Shown piece by piece: positions 53,831 to 63,246 of a stretch of DNA of 64,000 bases. Both the position numbers and the translations under genes were made by a program. Source of the stretch: Hymenobacter monticola (lineage in GTDB: Bacteria > Bacteroidota > Bacteroidia > Cytophagales > Hymenobacteraceae); assembly GCF_022811645.1 (NCBI RefSeq), contig NZ_CP094535.1, positions 1 to 64,000 on the forward strand. Reading direction: 5' to 3'. Position 1 is the first letter of the stretch; each line of letters opens with the position of its first letter. The notes beneath the pieces are model-generated. The model saw nothing but the letters and a program-made list of their open reading frames with translations. It had not been told where the DNA came from and did not search any database.

Positions 53831-56800
53831 TTATTGCTTTAGCAGCACCACCGGCCCCAGCAGCCCCGCTGGCAGCAGCTGGGCATCGGCTTGGTAAAAC
53901 GGCAGCGAGGTGTAAGTAATCTTGTCGGTGACGCCGGGCTGCGCATCGCCAATCAAGCGGTTGACCCACAGGTTGGTCACTTTGATTTCCACCTGATTGG
54001 CGCCGGGTTTGAAGGCCTTGGTTACATCGACCCGGAAGGGCTTTTTCCAGACCACGCCCAGCGACTGGCCATTGACGATGACTTCGGCCAGGTTTTTCAC
54101 CTCGCCCAGGTCGAGCCATAGCTGGCCGGGGCCGCCAAACCAGCTGGCTGGGGCCGTTACGGTTTTGGTGTAGGTGGCCGTACCGGAGAAATATTTGATG
54201 CCCGCAGAGCTGTGTTCGGTGTAGGATGCCAGCTTGGCAAATGACGCGCTGGACGGTGCGCCTCGGTTGGGCTGGAAAGCCACCTGCCAATCTTCGGCGA
54301 ACGTGGCCAGCTTCTGCTCCGCCGCCACGGGCACCGTGAACGACGGTTTGGCGGTAGCGTTTTGAAACACCACGAACACGGCATCGTTGGGCGCCAGGGG
54401 CAGCTTCACCTTGGTCAGGCCGTTGGCCATTGTGTAGGAAGCAGCTTCCACTTTGCCGGTTTCCGGGTGCCAGAGCTGCGGCGCTTTGCCAGCTACCCGG
54501 AACATGGCTTCCACGGTTTGGGCGGCCTCGTTGCGGCTGTTTACCCAGTATACCTCGCCGTCGGGCAGGGTGCGGTGCACGTACAGCAGCTTGGTGGTGG
54601 GCTGGGGCTTGTTGTAGGCAAAATCGGGCACCACCCGCAGGGCGGCCAGCACCGTTTCCAAGGATTTGCCAGTGCTGACGTTGGGGTTTTTACCGCCCCA
54701 AATGTCGCTTACCAACCGCTGAAACTCCTGCGGGTCGTCGCCTAGGCTCGGTGTACTCGTGGGCTTCACCCCAGCCACCGTGGCCCCGGCCCGCACCAGT
54801 TCGCGCAGCTTGCGCAGCACGGGCACCGACAGCTGACGAGCGCTGCTGTCCAGGGCCAGCACGCGGTAACTCATGCCGCTGGGCGTCACCAGCTTGCCGT
54901 CTTTCACCGATAACAGGTGGACGAGGGCATCGGCATTAAGAAAATCGTAGTTGTAGCCCTCCGGAACGCGGGGCAGCCGTTTGCCAAACAGGTCCGTAAT
55001 ATTCTGGCCTTCGCCGTAGTAGTACAGAACATCGGCCACAAACCGGCCCTGCTGCAACAGGTAAGATGTGCGGGCCAGGTAGGTGGTCCAGGCGCGGGCC
55101 TGTTCGGCCCAGGTTTCGTGGCGGTTGAACCACTGCCCGAACGGTCCCAGGCCCAGGCCGGGCAGTCTGTCCTCCACGGGCTGATGTACCATCGAGTGAA
55201 TCATGATGCGGTTGATGCCGCTGGCAAACTCCAGGTCGGCCGTGGGCTTCAGGTTTTCGGGTGCGTAGGAATACGCCGAGCCGCCCAGTCCCATGGCTGT
55301 CATTGACTCGGCGGCGGCCAGGTTCTGGCCGTAGAGGTGCGCCACAGAAGCCGATTCCCGGTCGTCGGCCTGGTAGCCGGTTTGGTCGCCGCCGTTCACC
55401 ATGGGGCTGGGCGTCCACATGGCCGACATGGGCACGGCCGCCCGACGCTTCACCTCCATGCCGTCGGCAATCAGGGCCCGGCCCACTTCGTGCGATTCGG
55501 TATAGCGCTTCAGGCCGCGGGCGGCCAGGATATCGGTCAGGGCGTCGTAGTGGTAGGCGGCTACCAGGTCGCTCAGCGTCAGGCGGTAGTCGAATAGGAA
55601 TTGTTCGCTGGCCTGAGCCGACTTCACCACGTGGCCGGTGAGCACCGGTAACCAGGGCAACAGTGCGTAGCCCCGCCGCTTCTGAAACTCCTGCGGCAAG
55701 TTAGACGTCCAGTTTTGGGCGCCGGCCTCCCAGCTATCCGTCACGAGGTACTGCAAGCCGCCTTTGCTGCCCATCAGGCCGCCGGTAGCGTCCTGGTACA
55801 TATCGAGGTAGGTGGTGAAGTACTTTTTGACGGCCACCGGGTCGAGCTTGTCTACTTCCAGCCCCGTAGCTTCCGGAGTAGCCGGGTGATTGACGATGCC
55901 CGTCAGGGAATAGCCCACGCGCACCACCATCCAGGTGCCGGGCGGGGCCGTCCAGTTCAGAGTGCCCGCCGCGTCCAGCTTGCCGGTCAGGTCGATGATG
56001 TCGGCGGGATTAATGACGTTTGGCGCGGCCGGCGTTGGTTCCGGGCGCAGGCCGCTGGCCGGGGCAAAGGCGGCTTTTTCCTCGAACCGATGAACGCGGG
56101 CCACCGGGTGCAGCACAATTTCGGCAATTTCGGTGCCGGGCGAGGGCTTGGGCGGGGCAGGTTTAGTACCCATGAATACGGCCGCCATGTCCATAATAGG
56201 CGGCGGGGTTTTCACCGTCACCCGGAAGTACCGGGCCGTAGTTTCCGGTATGGCGATGGTTTGCTGCAGTACCGCGCCCCGCGGAATCGGACACACGGGC
56301 TTGAAATGCACGCCGTCGTCGCTGGCTTCCAGGGCGCGGGCGTCGGCCGCGTCGCCGCCCATGCCGAAGTTGCCCATGCTGCCGCCGCCCACCATCGTAA
56401 TGGCCCGAATGGTTTGGGGCCGCGGAAACGCAAACTGCACCCAGGCAAAGCCGTGGGCTACGTCGGGCGGCAGCAGCGCGGTGGTGCCCAGGTCACCATC
56501 CGTAAGCTGCGCCAGCTGAAACCGGCCGCCGCTGGCCGTCACGGTGGCACCCAGTTCGCTCAAGGTTTTGTCGGCCTCGGGCAGCTTGTAGGCGACGACG
56601 GCCACATCCCGGTAGTAGCTCGGCCCGGGCTCGGCGCTCATACCAAATTCGGGCTGTTTCGGGATGTTCTGAAACGGCCCTGCCACGCCCGAAGGCTTGG
56701 GGGCTACCACGTGCGTGGTGCCGCCTTGCACCCGCGTTTCCGTCCACACCACCTTCTTCATGCCATCGGCCGGCTGCACCCAGGGGCCGCCGCTCTCGCT

Positions 56801-57157
56801 CCAGCCGGGCGAGCCGGCCACGCCCATTTCCAGGTGCAGCGAATCGGTGAGGCGGGTCATGTAGCGGAAGGCTTCTTTCCACGCCGGCGTCATGTAGGCC
56901 AGCCGGTTGGGCACCACCTGCGGCGTGGCCAGGTTGGCGTCGAAGTTCTGAAAGCCCCCAATACCAGTGCGCTGCATCCACAGCAAATCCTGGCGGATGC
57001 CGGCTTTGGTGATGTTGCCCTGCATCCAGTGCCACCACACGCGGGGCAGGGCCGACTGGGGCGGGGCCTGAAACGCCGCCTGTAAATCGGCTGGTGCCTG
57101 GGCCCGGGCGCCGGCGGCCAGCAGCAGGCAAAAAAAGGTGGCAGCAGATTTCAGCAT
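53831..57157 (-). CDS. GH106-type alpha-L-rhamnosidase
   Basis: 1108 residues with a signal peptide (LKSAATFFCLLLAAGARAQ). The N-terminal barrel begins with PRVWWHWMQGNITKAGIRQDLLWM, the hallmark of the GH106 and related families, then LHLEMGVAGSPGWSESGGPW. The end has a beta-sandwich domain (GPGQLWLDLGEVKNLAEVIVNGQSLG). GH106 enzymes remove terminal alpha-L-rhamnose from pectic or exudate polysaccharides. The catalytic glutamates were not pinned down. Confidence 0.87.
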   Translation of the reverse strand: MLKSAATFFCLLLAAGARAQAPADLQAAFQAPPQSALPRVWWHWMQGNITKAGIRQDLLWMQRTGIGGFQNFDANLATPQVVPNRLAYMTPAWKEAFRYMTRLTDSLHLEMGVAGSPGWSESGGPWVQPADGMKKVVWTETRVQGGTTHVVAPKPSGVAGPFQNIPKQPEFGMSAEPGPSYYRDVAVVAYKLPEADKTLSELGATVTASGGRFQLAQLTDGDLGTTALLPPDVAHGFAWVQFAFPRPQTIRAITMVGGGSMGNFGMGGDAADARALEASDDGVHFKPVCPIPRGAVLQQTIAIPETTARYFRVTVKTPPPIMDMAAVFMGTKPAPPKPSPGTEIAEIVLHPVARVHRFEEKAAFAPASGLRPEPTPAAPNVINPADIIDLTGKLDAAGTLNWTAPPGTWMVVRVGYSLTGIVNHPATPEATGLEVDKLDPVAVKKYFTTYLDMYQDATGGLMGSKGGLQYLVTDSWEAGAQNWTSNLPQEFQKRRGYALLPWLPVLTGHVVKSAQASEQFLFDYRLTLSDLVAAYHYDALTDILAARGLKRYTESHEVGRALIADGMEVKRRAAVPMSAMWTPSPMVNGGDQTGYQADDRESASVAHLYGQNLAAAESMTAMGLGGSAYSYAPENLKPTADLEFASGINRIMIHSMVHQPVEDRLPGLGLGPFGQWFNRHETWAEQARAWTTYLARTSYLLQQGRFVADVLYYYGEGQNITDLFGKRLPRVPEGYNYDFLNADALVHLLSVKDGKLVTPSGMSYRVLALDSSARQLSVPVLRKLRELVRAGATVAGVKPTSTPSLGDDPQEFQRLVSDIWGGKNPNVSTGKSLETVLAALRVVPDFAYNKPQPTTKLLYVHRTLPDGEVYWVNSRNEAAQTVEAMFRVAGKAPQLWHPETGKVEAASYTMANGLTKVKLPLAPNDAVFVVFQNATAKPSFTVPVAAEQKLATFAEDWQVAFQPNRGAPSSASFAKLASYTEHSSAGIKYFSGTATYTKTVTAPASWFGGPGQLWLDLGEVKNLAEVIVNGQSLGVVWKKPFRVDVTKAFKPGANQVEIKVTNLWVNRLIGDAQPGVTDKITYTSLPFYQADAQLLPAGLLGPVVLLKQ

Positions 57158-57262
57158 GGGGTTGGGTGTTCAAAAGATTGGAATGCAGCCGGCATAAGCC
57201 GACCCGGCGGGTGTTGTAGGGCGTAATCAAAGCAAGCCCAGGCTATTTTTTAGCAGCGAGAG

Positions 57263-58195
57263 CTACGGCTTGGCCTCGGCTTTGAAGGTGGGCAGCGCCG
57301 GCGCGGCGGGCACCCCCATAAAGCCCTCCATTTTGAGCCACTCGCCGAAGCGCTCTATCCAGGCATCAACGGGCAGGTTGAGCTTGCGCATGCCGAAGCC
57401 GTGGCCGCCTTTGGCGTACACGTGCAGCTCGGCGGGCTTGCCAGCCGCCAGCCAGTCGCTGTAAACTTTCACGCTCTGCGGCGCGATGCCCAGCTGGTCG
57501 TCGCTGGCGGCGGCAGCGAATAAAGGCGGCGCATCGGCGGGCACGGCGGCGGGTATGCCAGCGGCGGGTAGTGCCCCCAGGTAGGCGTATATCGGGGCCA
57601 GGAAATTGGGCCGGTTGGCGGCGGTGTAGCTGTAGCCCACGCCCGCCGCCACCGTGCCGCCGGCCGAGAAGCCCATGATGCCAATCTTATCGGCCCGCAC
57701 GCCCAACTCTTTGGCGTGGCTGCGCACGTACTCGATGGCCTTTTTGCCATCGGCAATGGCCAGCGGCACCACCGGCGCGTTGATGGCGTCGAGCTTCCTG
57801 CGGTCGCCCATCAGCGCCATTGTTTCCTTCACCGGGTCGCTGGTATCCATATGTACTAGGCGGTATTTCAGCACGAACGCCGCCACGCCCCGCGCCTGCA
57901 GCCACTTGGCCACATCGATGCCCTCGCTCTCGATGGACAGTGTGTGAAAGGCGCCGCCGGGGCAAATCACTGCCGCCGTGCCGTTGCCCATTCCAGCCGC
58001 GGGCAGGTAAGCCGTGAGCGTGGGCGTGGCCACGTTATAGATGACGCGGGTGTTGAACAGGTTTTTGGTGTTCTCCTGCTCCTGCCAGGTCCAGCTTTCG
58101 GAGCCTGGCGCTTTGCCAGGGTATAGGGAAATAACTTGCTGGGCCTGGGCCGCAATGGTGCCGAAAAGCAGCAGGGTTGACGCGAGTTTTTTCAT
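57263..58195 (-). CDS. Exported alpha/beta-hydrolase esterase
   Basis: 310 residues with a signal peptide (KLASTLLLFGTIAAQAQ). The nucleophile elbow GFSAGG is near residue 175; an oxyanion region is NGTAAVICPGGAFHTLS; the catalytic Asp and His are in AAASDDQLGI and GGHGFG. It resembles the acetyl-xylan-esterase-like (BD-FAE) group of PUL enzymes. It probably removes acetyl or feruloyl groups from the same glycan that GH106 and GH43 cut. Confidence 0.88.
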   Translation of the reverse strand: MKKLASTLLLFGTIAAQAQQVISLYPGKAPGSESWTWQEQENTKNLFNTRVIYNVATPTLTAYLPAAGMGNGTAAVICPGGAFHTLSIESEGIDVAKWLQARGVAAFVLKYRLVHMDTSDPVKETMALMGDRRKLDAINAPVVPLAIADGKKAIEYVRSHAKELGVRADKIGIMGFSAGGTVAAGVGYSYTAANRPNFLAPIYAYLGALPAAGIPAAVPADAPPLFAAAASDDQLGIAPQSVKVYSDWLAAGKPAELHVYAKGGHGFGMRKLNLPVDAWIERFGEWLKMEGFMGVPAAPALPTFKAEAKP

Positions 58196-58278
58196 GGGTG
58201 GGTTATAACAGAATCTGCTTGTTAATCAAGAAAATATTCGGGCTCAACATGACGAGCGTACGAGTTGGTGAGCCTCGG

Positions 58279-59910
58279 CTATTTGGCCGCCGCAGGGCTG
58301 GCGGGAGCATAATCAAACCAGTCGAACAGCGCGGCCGGCGTGGATTTCGCGCCCGCCGCCGTGGCATACAGTCCCAGCAGCACGCCCGTGTTGCCGCCCG
58401 CCGTTTCGGTGCTCAGTAGGTAGGTGTCGGCGGTACCCAGCGGCTTGAAAGCCTGGCGGCCCTGCGCATAGGAAAAGGCATAAGTGCGCCGGGTGCCCGT
58501 CACGCGCAGTTGCACCGGGCCGGGAGCCAGCAGCACTTCCTTTTCGAGGTGGCGCAGGCGGCCCAGCGTGTAGGCCAGCACCAGCCGGCGCTGGCCGGCA
58601 GATTGCCGGATGAAAACCTCGTAGTGATGGCGGTTATTCAGCAGCACGGTGAGGCCCGCTTCCTGACCGGTTTGCCGCGGGGTGAAATCCAGCGACGTGG
58701 TGGCCGTGAAATCGTAGTGCTGCTGCCGGCGGCCCACGAAGGTGGGTGAGCCAAGGGTGCTATCCAACGTAATATTGTTGCCCAGCAAGCGCAGAAAGCC
58801 CTTTTTCTCGGTCAGGGAGTAGGCGACGGGGGCGGGGTTGCGCAAGTAGTTCCAGGCGAAACCCAACTGGCCGGCGTCGAAGTTGTCACGCACGGCGAGG
58901 ACTGGAAACGGATGCAGCGGCAGCGTCGGCGCCGTCATATTTTCGGCCAGCGTGCCGTTGCCGTTCACCACCGGCCACTCGCCGGCGGGCCAGCTGACGG
59001 GGGCCAGGAAGGTTTCGCGCCCTAGGATGTGGTGGTTGCTGCGGGGCCCGATGGGGCGGAACCCCAGCGCCACCAGCCACCAGGAGTTGTCGGGAGCCTG
59101 CACTAGGTCGGCGTGGCCCACGCCCTGCACGGGGCTGTCCTGGGCGCTCACCTGGGCGTGGGTCAGGATGGGGTTGGCGGGATTGCCGACGTAAGGGCCG
59201 GTGATGACCTTGCTGCGCGCGATGGTGACTTTGTGGCCGTATTCGGTGCCGCCCTCCGCAATCAGTAGGTAGTACCAACCGTCTTTTTTGTAGAGGTGGG
59301 GGCCCTCGGGGTAACGGCCGCCAGTGCCGGGCCAGATGCCGGTTTGCTGGGTCAGCAGCCGGCCGGTTTTTACGTCAATTTCGGCCAGTTGGATGCTGGG
59401 CACGCCGTTCTGGCGGCCCGTGGTGGTGAGGTAGGCCTTGCCGTCGTCTTCGAAAAACAGCGACGGGTCGATGATAAAGGGGCCGCCTTCAGCGTTGGTT
59501 TTTATCCAGACGGGCTCCGACCACGGCCCGGCCGGGTTCTTCGCCGTCACCAGAAAATTCCAGCCGCCCAGGATGTTGGTGCTCACCACGTAAAATATCC
59601 CGTCGTGGTAGCGAATAGTCGGCGCGAAAATGCCCAGCGAAGCCTCCGCCTTAGCCAGCGGCAGCTGCGACGGGCGGTTGAGCACATGCCCAATTTGCTC
59701 CCAGTTTACCAGGTCGGTGCTATGGAAAATCGGCACGCCGGGGTAGTACTCGAAGCTGCTGGTCACCAAGTAAAAATCATTCCCGACCCGGCACACGCTG
59801 GGGTCGGGGTAGAAGCCGGGCAGCACGGGGTTGTGGTAGGTGACGGCGGGCTGCGCCGTGGCCACCAGCCTCATCAGCAGCAAGAGCAGCGTGGCCCGGA
59901 GCAGTTTCAT
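58279..59910 (-). CDS. GH43-type beta-xylosidase/arabinofuranosidase
   Basis: 543 residues from the ATG at 59910 with a signal peptide. The five-bladed propeller starts with YHNPVLPGFYPDPSVCRVGNDFYL (Asp in the DPS motif is the catalytic base), and the family's acid in RYPEGPHLYKKDGWYYLL is the glutamate. A concanavalin-like C-terminal domain (from about 340) is usual for GH43 subfamily 12. Substrates are xylo- or arabino-oligosaccharides. Confidence 0.92.
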   Translation of the reverse strand: MKLLRATLLLLLMRLVATAQPAVTYHNPVLPGFYPDPSVCRVGNDFYLVTSSFEYYPGVPIFHSTDLVNWEQIGHVLNRPSQLPLAKAEASLGIFAPTIRYHDGIFYVVSTNILGGWNFLVTAKNPAGPWSEPVWIKTNAEGGPFIIDPSLFFEDDGKAYLTTTGRQNGVPSIQLAEIDVKTGRLLTQQTGIWPGTGGRYPEGPHLYKKDGWYYLLIAEGGTEYGHKVTIARSKVITGPYVGNPANPILTHAQVSAQDSPVQGVGHADLVQAPDNSWWLVALGFRPIGPRSNHHILGRETFLAPVSWPAGEWPVVNGNGTLAENMTAPTLPLHPFPVLAVRDNFDAGQLGFAWNYLRNPAPVAYSLTEKKGFLRLLGNNITLDSTLGSPTFVGRRQQHYDFTATTSLDFTPRQTGQEAGLTVLLNNRHHYEVFIRQSAGQRRLVLAYTLGRLRHLEKEVLLAPGPVQLRVTGTRRTYAFSYAQGRQAFKPLGTADTYLLSTETAGGNTGVLLGLYATAAGAKSTPAALFDWFDYAPASPAAAK

Positions 59911-59935
59911 GGTCGGCTGATTTGAGGTAACGGTC

Positions 59936-59981
59936 AACGGAGCCCCTCACTGCCCCCTTCGGGGACGTGAGGGGCTCCGTT
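59936..59981 (-). terminator. Hairpin between TonB receptor and GH43 gene
   Basis: Perfect 15-base arms (AACGGAGCCCCTCAC and GTGAGGGGCTCCGTT) around a loop that itself pairs CCCC with GGGG. It lies ten bases after the receptor stop and 26 bases before the GH43 start codon. It may stop or protect the receptor message so that receptor and enzymes are made in different amounts. There is no T tract, so it may be a stability hairpin. Confidence 0.6.
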
Positions 59982-59990
59982 GAACAGGTA

Positions 59991-62885
59991 CTAAAATTTG
60001 TACACTGCCGACAGGAAGTACGAGCGCGGCATCGAGCCTTGGGTGGCATACACCGCGTTGGGATTGGCCTGCACGTAGGCGGGCGTAAAAGCTTGGCGGT
60101 CAAGAGCGGCGGGGAAGCCGCCGGGGCCCACCCAGCCCAGAATTCCGTACACGTTGAAGATGTTGTTGACGTTGCCCTGCAGGCGGAAATGGTCGTTCAA
60201 ATCATACGCCACCGTAGCATCGAACTGGCTGAAACCGGGTAGCTTAAAGGCGTTGCTCACGTTGGCCTGGCGGTCGCCAAGGTAGAACCAGTTCACCTGG
60301 GCTAGGAACTTGCCCAGCGTATAGGTAGGGGCCGCGCTCAGCATCAGCTTGGCGTTGTTGTCTGTTTCGTTGCCCGAATAGCTCACCAGCGCGTCGTCCT
60401 GCGGCCCGGGGGTGTTCGAAATCCAGCTGCTGATTTCGGTCGCCTTCGAGGTTTGCACCGTGGCCGTAGCCCGCACCGACAGGTTGCTTGACAGCGCGTA
60501 ATTGGCTTCGGCCTCCACGCCGTAGGTCTGGTAGCGGGCAAACTGCACGGGCGGAGTATAAGTGGTCTGGTCGGCGTTGGTGAAGGTCTGCACCGTGGCC
60601 ACGTTGCTCAGCTGGCTGTAGAAGGGCGTGAGGGCCCCGCTCAGCTTATTGGTTTTCACCTTGAAGCCCAGCTCAATCTGCTCGGTTTGCTGCGAGAAGG
60701 CGTTGGGGTTGTCGCGCAGGTAGGGTGTGTTCAGGGCAAAGAAGTAAGTCAAATCCGGCGATTTATGTCCGTTGGAATAGCGACCGTACAGGGCATAGGA
60801 GTCGCTGAAGGCGTAGTTGAGGGCCGCCGTGTAGGAGAAGGTGTTGAACTTCTGGTCAAAGTTCAGGGGCGGGCCGTCGGTGCCGCCGCCGTTATCGTAG
60901 AGCGTGAGCGGGTTGCCGTCGCGCCCGCCGTAGCCCGCCGTTGAGCGGAGCGGATTAGGCACGGGCTGCACGTTATAGCCCACGTGGCTCGTGTGCTCGT
61001 AGCGCAGACCATAGTCGAGGGTCAGCTTGGGCGTCAGCTTCCAGTCGTGGCCGAAGAAGGCGGCAATCTGCTCCTGGCGGCCGTGGTTGTGGTTGAGGCC
61101 GTCGCGGCCCACGTCCACGATGCCGTTGGGGTCGGTCACCTGGTATTTGGTGCCGTTGAAGGCCGTCAGGGTGATGTCCGTGAGGTGCGGCTTGTCCTGA
61201 ATGGTGCCGAAGCCGATACCGGCATCGGTGGCCCCGCCCACGCGGTCCACCAGCGTGTTGGCGTAAAACACGCCCGCCGTAAAGCTCATATTATCCAGCT
61301 TCTTGTTGATGGCAAACCGGTCAAGAATATTCTGGATTTTCGTGTCCTGATAGAACATGGGCAAGAAAAACAGCGAGTTGGGCTGCACGTTGGCCCCGGG
61401 AAAGTTATTGTTGGCCCCCGGTGTGAAGTTGAAGCCCGCAAACTGTCCGTTGATGATATTCGGAGACTGCGTGACCGTGCCCAGCACCTGCCCGGTCACC
61501 TTATCGGTGAAGGTGTAGGTGCCGAAGTTGCCCAACAAGTGCGGAATGGCGTAAAACAGCAGGCTGGTGGTCGAAATCGGCGTCACCACGCTCGGCGTGT
61601 TGTTGGTGTTGGCCTGGTTGGAATACCGGAAATTGTTGGTGATAGTGAAGCCGCTGCCCAGCTCCTGCGTCCAGAGCAGCCCGAGGCTGCGGTCGCGGTT
61701 GTACACCTTGTCGGTGGTGTTGAAGGTGCGCGTGTCGCCGCCGTTCACGGGGAATGGCACCGAGATGTTGGGCAAATAGTACGAGTCGGTAGCCGACAGA
61801 CCGGACAGAATTTTGGGGTCCGAAAAGCTCTGGGTCGGAATGAATTCAGCCACAGCGTTGTGGTCGAGCAGCAGCTTGCCGTAGAGCTTCAAGGAGCCAG
61901 TGGCGTAGTTTTTCACAATGTTGCCCTTCACCTGACCGCCGTTGTTCATTTGGTAGCCGGGGTAGCGGGCGCCCTGCGAGGTGCGGTAGAACCCCCCAAT
62001 GCTGTAGGTTAGGCTTTTGTCGGCGTTCAGCGGACCGCTCAGGTTGGCATCGGCGCGGTAGTAGGGGTTCTTGCCGTTGCCTTCCAGTCCGAAGCGCGTG
62101 CGTACTTCTCCTTCCGTTTTCGCACCGCCGGTTTTCGACACGTAGTTGAAAATACCGCCTGGCGAGTTAGTGCCCAGGATGGACGCCGTGCCGCCCCGCA
62201 CCGCCTCCAGGCGCGCAATGGTGGCATCGGCCCGCAGGAAGTTGTCCACGCTCAGGTTCACGTTGGTCACCGGCAGCCCGTCCTCCTGCAGCGACACGTA
62301 GTAATAGCCGTTGGCGTTGTCAATAGAGCCCGCCGAAATGCCGCGCGTGTACACCGTGTTATTAATCTCGCCCCGGGCTTGGTTCACGTATACGCCCGGC
62401 ACGGTTTTGAGCAAGTCGGCAGCGCTGGTGGGCGCCAGCAATTGTATCTGCTTGCTGTTCAGCGTCGAAATAGCTACCGACGACTCCATCTTGGTGCGCG
62501 TGTCGAACACGCCGGTCACCACCACCTCGTCCAGGGACTTGCTGTCGTCGGCCATGCTGATGCTCAGGTTGTCGCCCTGCTTGTCGATGGGCACCAGCAC
62601 GTCCTTAGTGGTGTAGCCTACGAAGGACACCGTGAGCGTGACGTTGCCAGGCTCCAGCCCTTTCAGCGTGAAGGCGCCGTTGGCATCGGTGGAGGTGCCG
62701 TTGCTGGTGCCCTTCACCACCACCGTGGCGCCGGGCAGGCCCGCCCCTTTGGGGTCCGTCACACGCCCCGAAAGGTTGCCGGTCGATTGCGCCATCGCCT
62801 GCTGAAACGAGAGCAGCCCCAGCAGCCCCAGCATAGGCCACCGCGAAGCGCGTGCTACAGGTAAGAGGATAGTGGTTTGAGTCAT
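59991..62885 (-). CDS. TonB-dependent outer-membrane receptor
   Basis: 964 residues. Order: signal peptide (GLLGLLSFQQAMAQ), CarboxypepD_reg-like domain (about 35-115, GNLSGRVTDPKGAGLPGATV), plug with DEVVVTG (about 125-131) and AADLLKTVPGVYV, then a 22-strand barrel ending in PRSYFLSAVYKF. It should import oligosaccharides or another large ligand. No SusD partner is next to it, so it is not a standard SusCD pair. It is the first gene of the minus-strand glycan locus. Confidence 0.92.
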   Translation of the reverse strand: MTQTTILLPVARASRWPMLGLLGLLSFQQAMAQSTGNLSGRVTDPKGAGLPGATVVVKGTSNGTSTDANGAFTLKGLEPGNVTLTVSFVGYTTKDVLVPIDKQGDNLSISMADDSKSLDEVVVTGVFDTRTKMESSVAISTLNSKQIQLLAPTSAADLLKTVPGVYVNQARGEINNTVYTRGISAGSIDNANGYYYVSLQEDGLPVTNVNLSVDNFLRADATIARLEAVRGGTASILGTNSPGGIFNYVSKTGGAKTEGEVRTRFGLEGNGKNPYYRADANLSGPLNADKSLTYSIGGFYRTSQGARYPGYQMNNGGQVKGNIVKNYATGSLKLYGKLLLDHNAVAEFIPTQSFSDPKILSGLSATDSYYLPNISVPFPVNGGDTRTFNTTDKVYNRDRSLGLLWTQELGSGFTITNNFRYSNQANTNNTPSVVTPISTTSLLFYAIPHLLGNFGTYTFTDKVTGQVLGTVTQSPNIINGQFAGFNFTPGANNNFPGANVQPNSLFFLPMFYQDTKIQNILDRFAINKKLDNMSFTAGVFYANTLVDRVGGATDAGIGFGTIQDKPHLTDITLTAFNGTKYQVTDPNGIVDVGRDGLNHNHGRQEQIAAFFGHDWKLTPKLTLDYGLRYEHTSHVGYNVQPVPNPLRSTAGYGGRDGNPLTLYDNGGGTDGPPLNFDQKFNTFSYTAALNYAFSDSYALYGRYSNGHKSPDLTYFFALNTPYLRDNPNAFSQQTEQIELGFKVKTNKLSGALTPFYSQLSNVATVQTFTNADQTTYTPPVQFARYQTYGVEAEANYALSSNLSVRATATVQTSKATEISSWISNTPGPQDDALVSYSGNETDNNAKLMLSAAPTYTLGKFLAQVNWFYLGDRQANVSNAFKLPGFSQFDATVAYDLNDHFRLQGNVNNIFNVYGILGWVGPGGFPAALDRQAFTPAYVQANPNAVYATQGSMPRSYFLSAVYKF

Positions 62886-63246
62886 GGTGGGGATTTTTTG
62901 AATAATGAGGTTAGATGTGCAGTTTCAGGGGGCGCCAACGGCGCGATACAGCTCCGTCATGTTCTTACCAAGCCTGTAACCCAGGCGGCCAAGAAGAAGC
63001 AGACGGCCCAAACCAAACAGTGAGTAAGTATTAACTCACTAGATTTGTGTCAGGCAAAAGTATTCCACCTACAGAGGCAGGTATAGGCTAATTGCGGCAT
63101 TTCCTATACTTTAGCAATCCACTACACGGATTCAATCCATTCTCAATCGTTTTCAGGCCTCATTCAGCTCAATATGCGTTGAAATCGTGCGGCCGGTTAC
63201 TGCCTACTACCATCCTCCCGTTCCCGCGTACTTCCCACTCAGTGCC
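62886..63246. other. Divergent promoter region of glycan locus
   Basis: About 360 bases without a gene between the TonB receptor and the AraC regulator, which run apart. The middle (about 63020-63130) is AT-rich and should hold both promoters and any AraC-type binding site. I could not identify a specific operator. Confidence 0.5.
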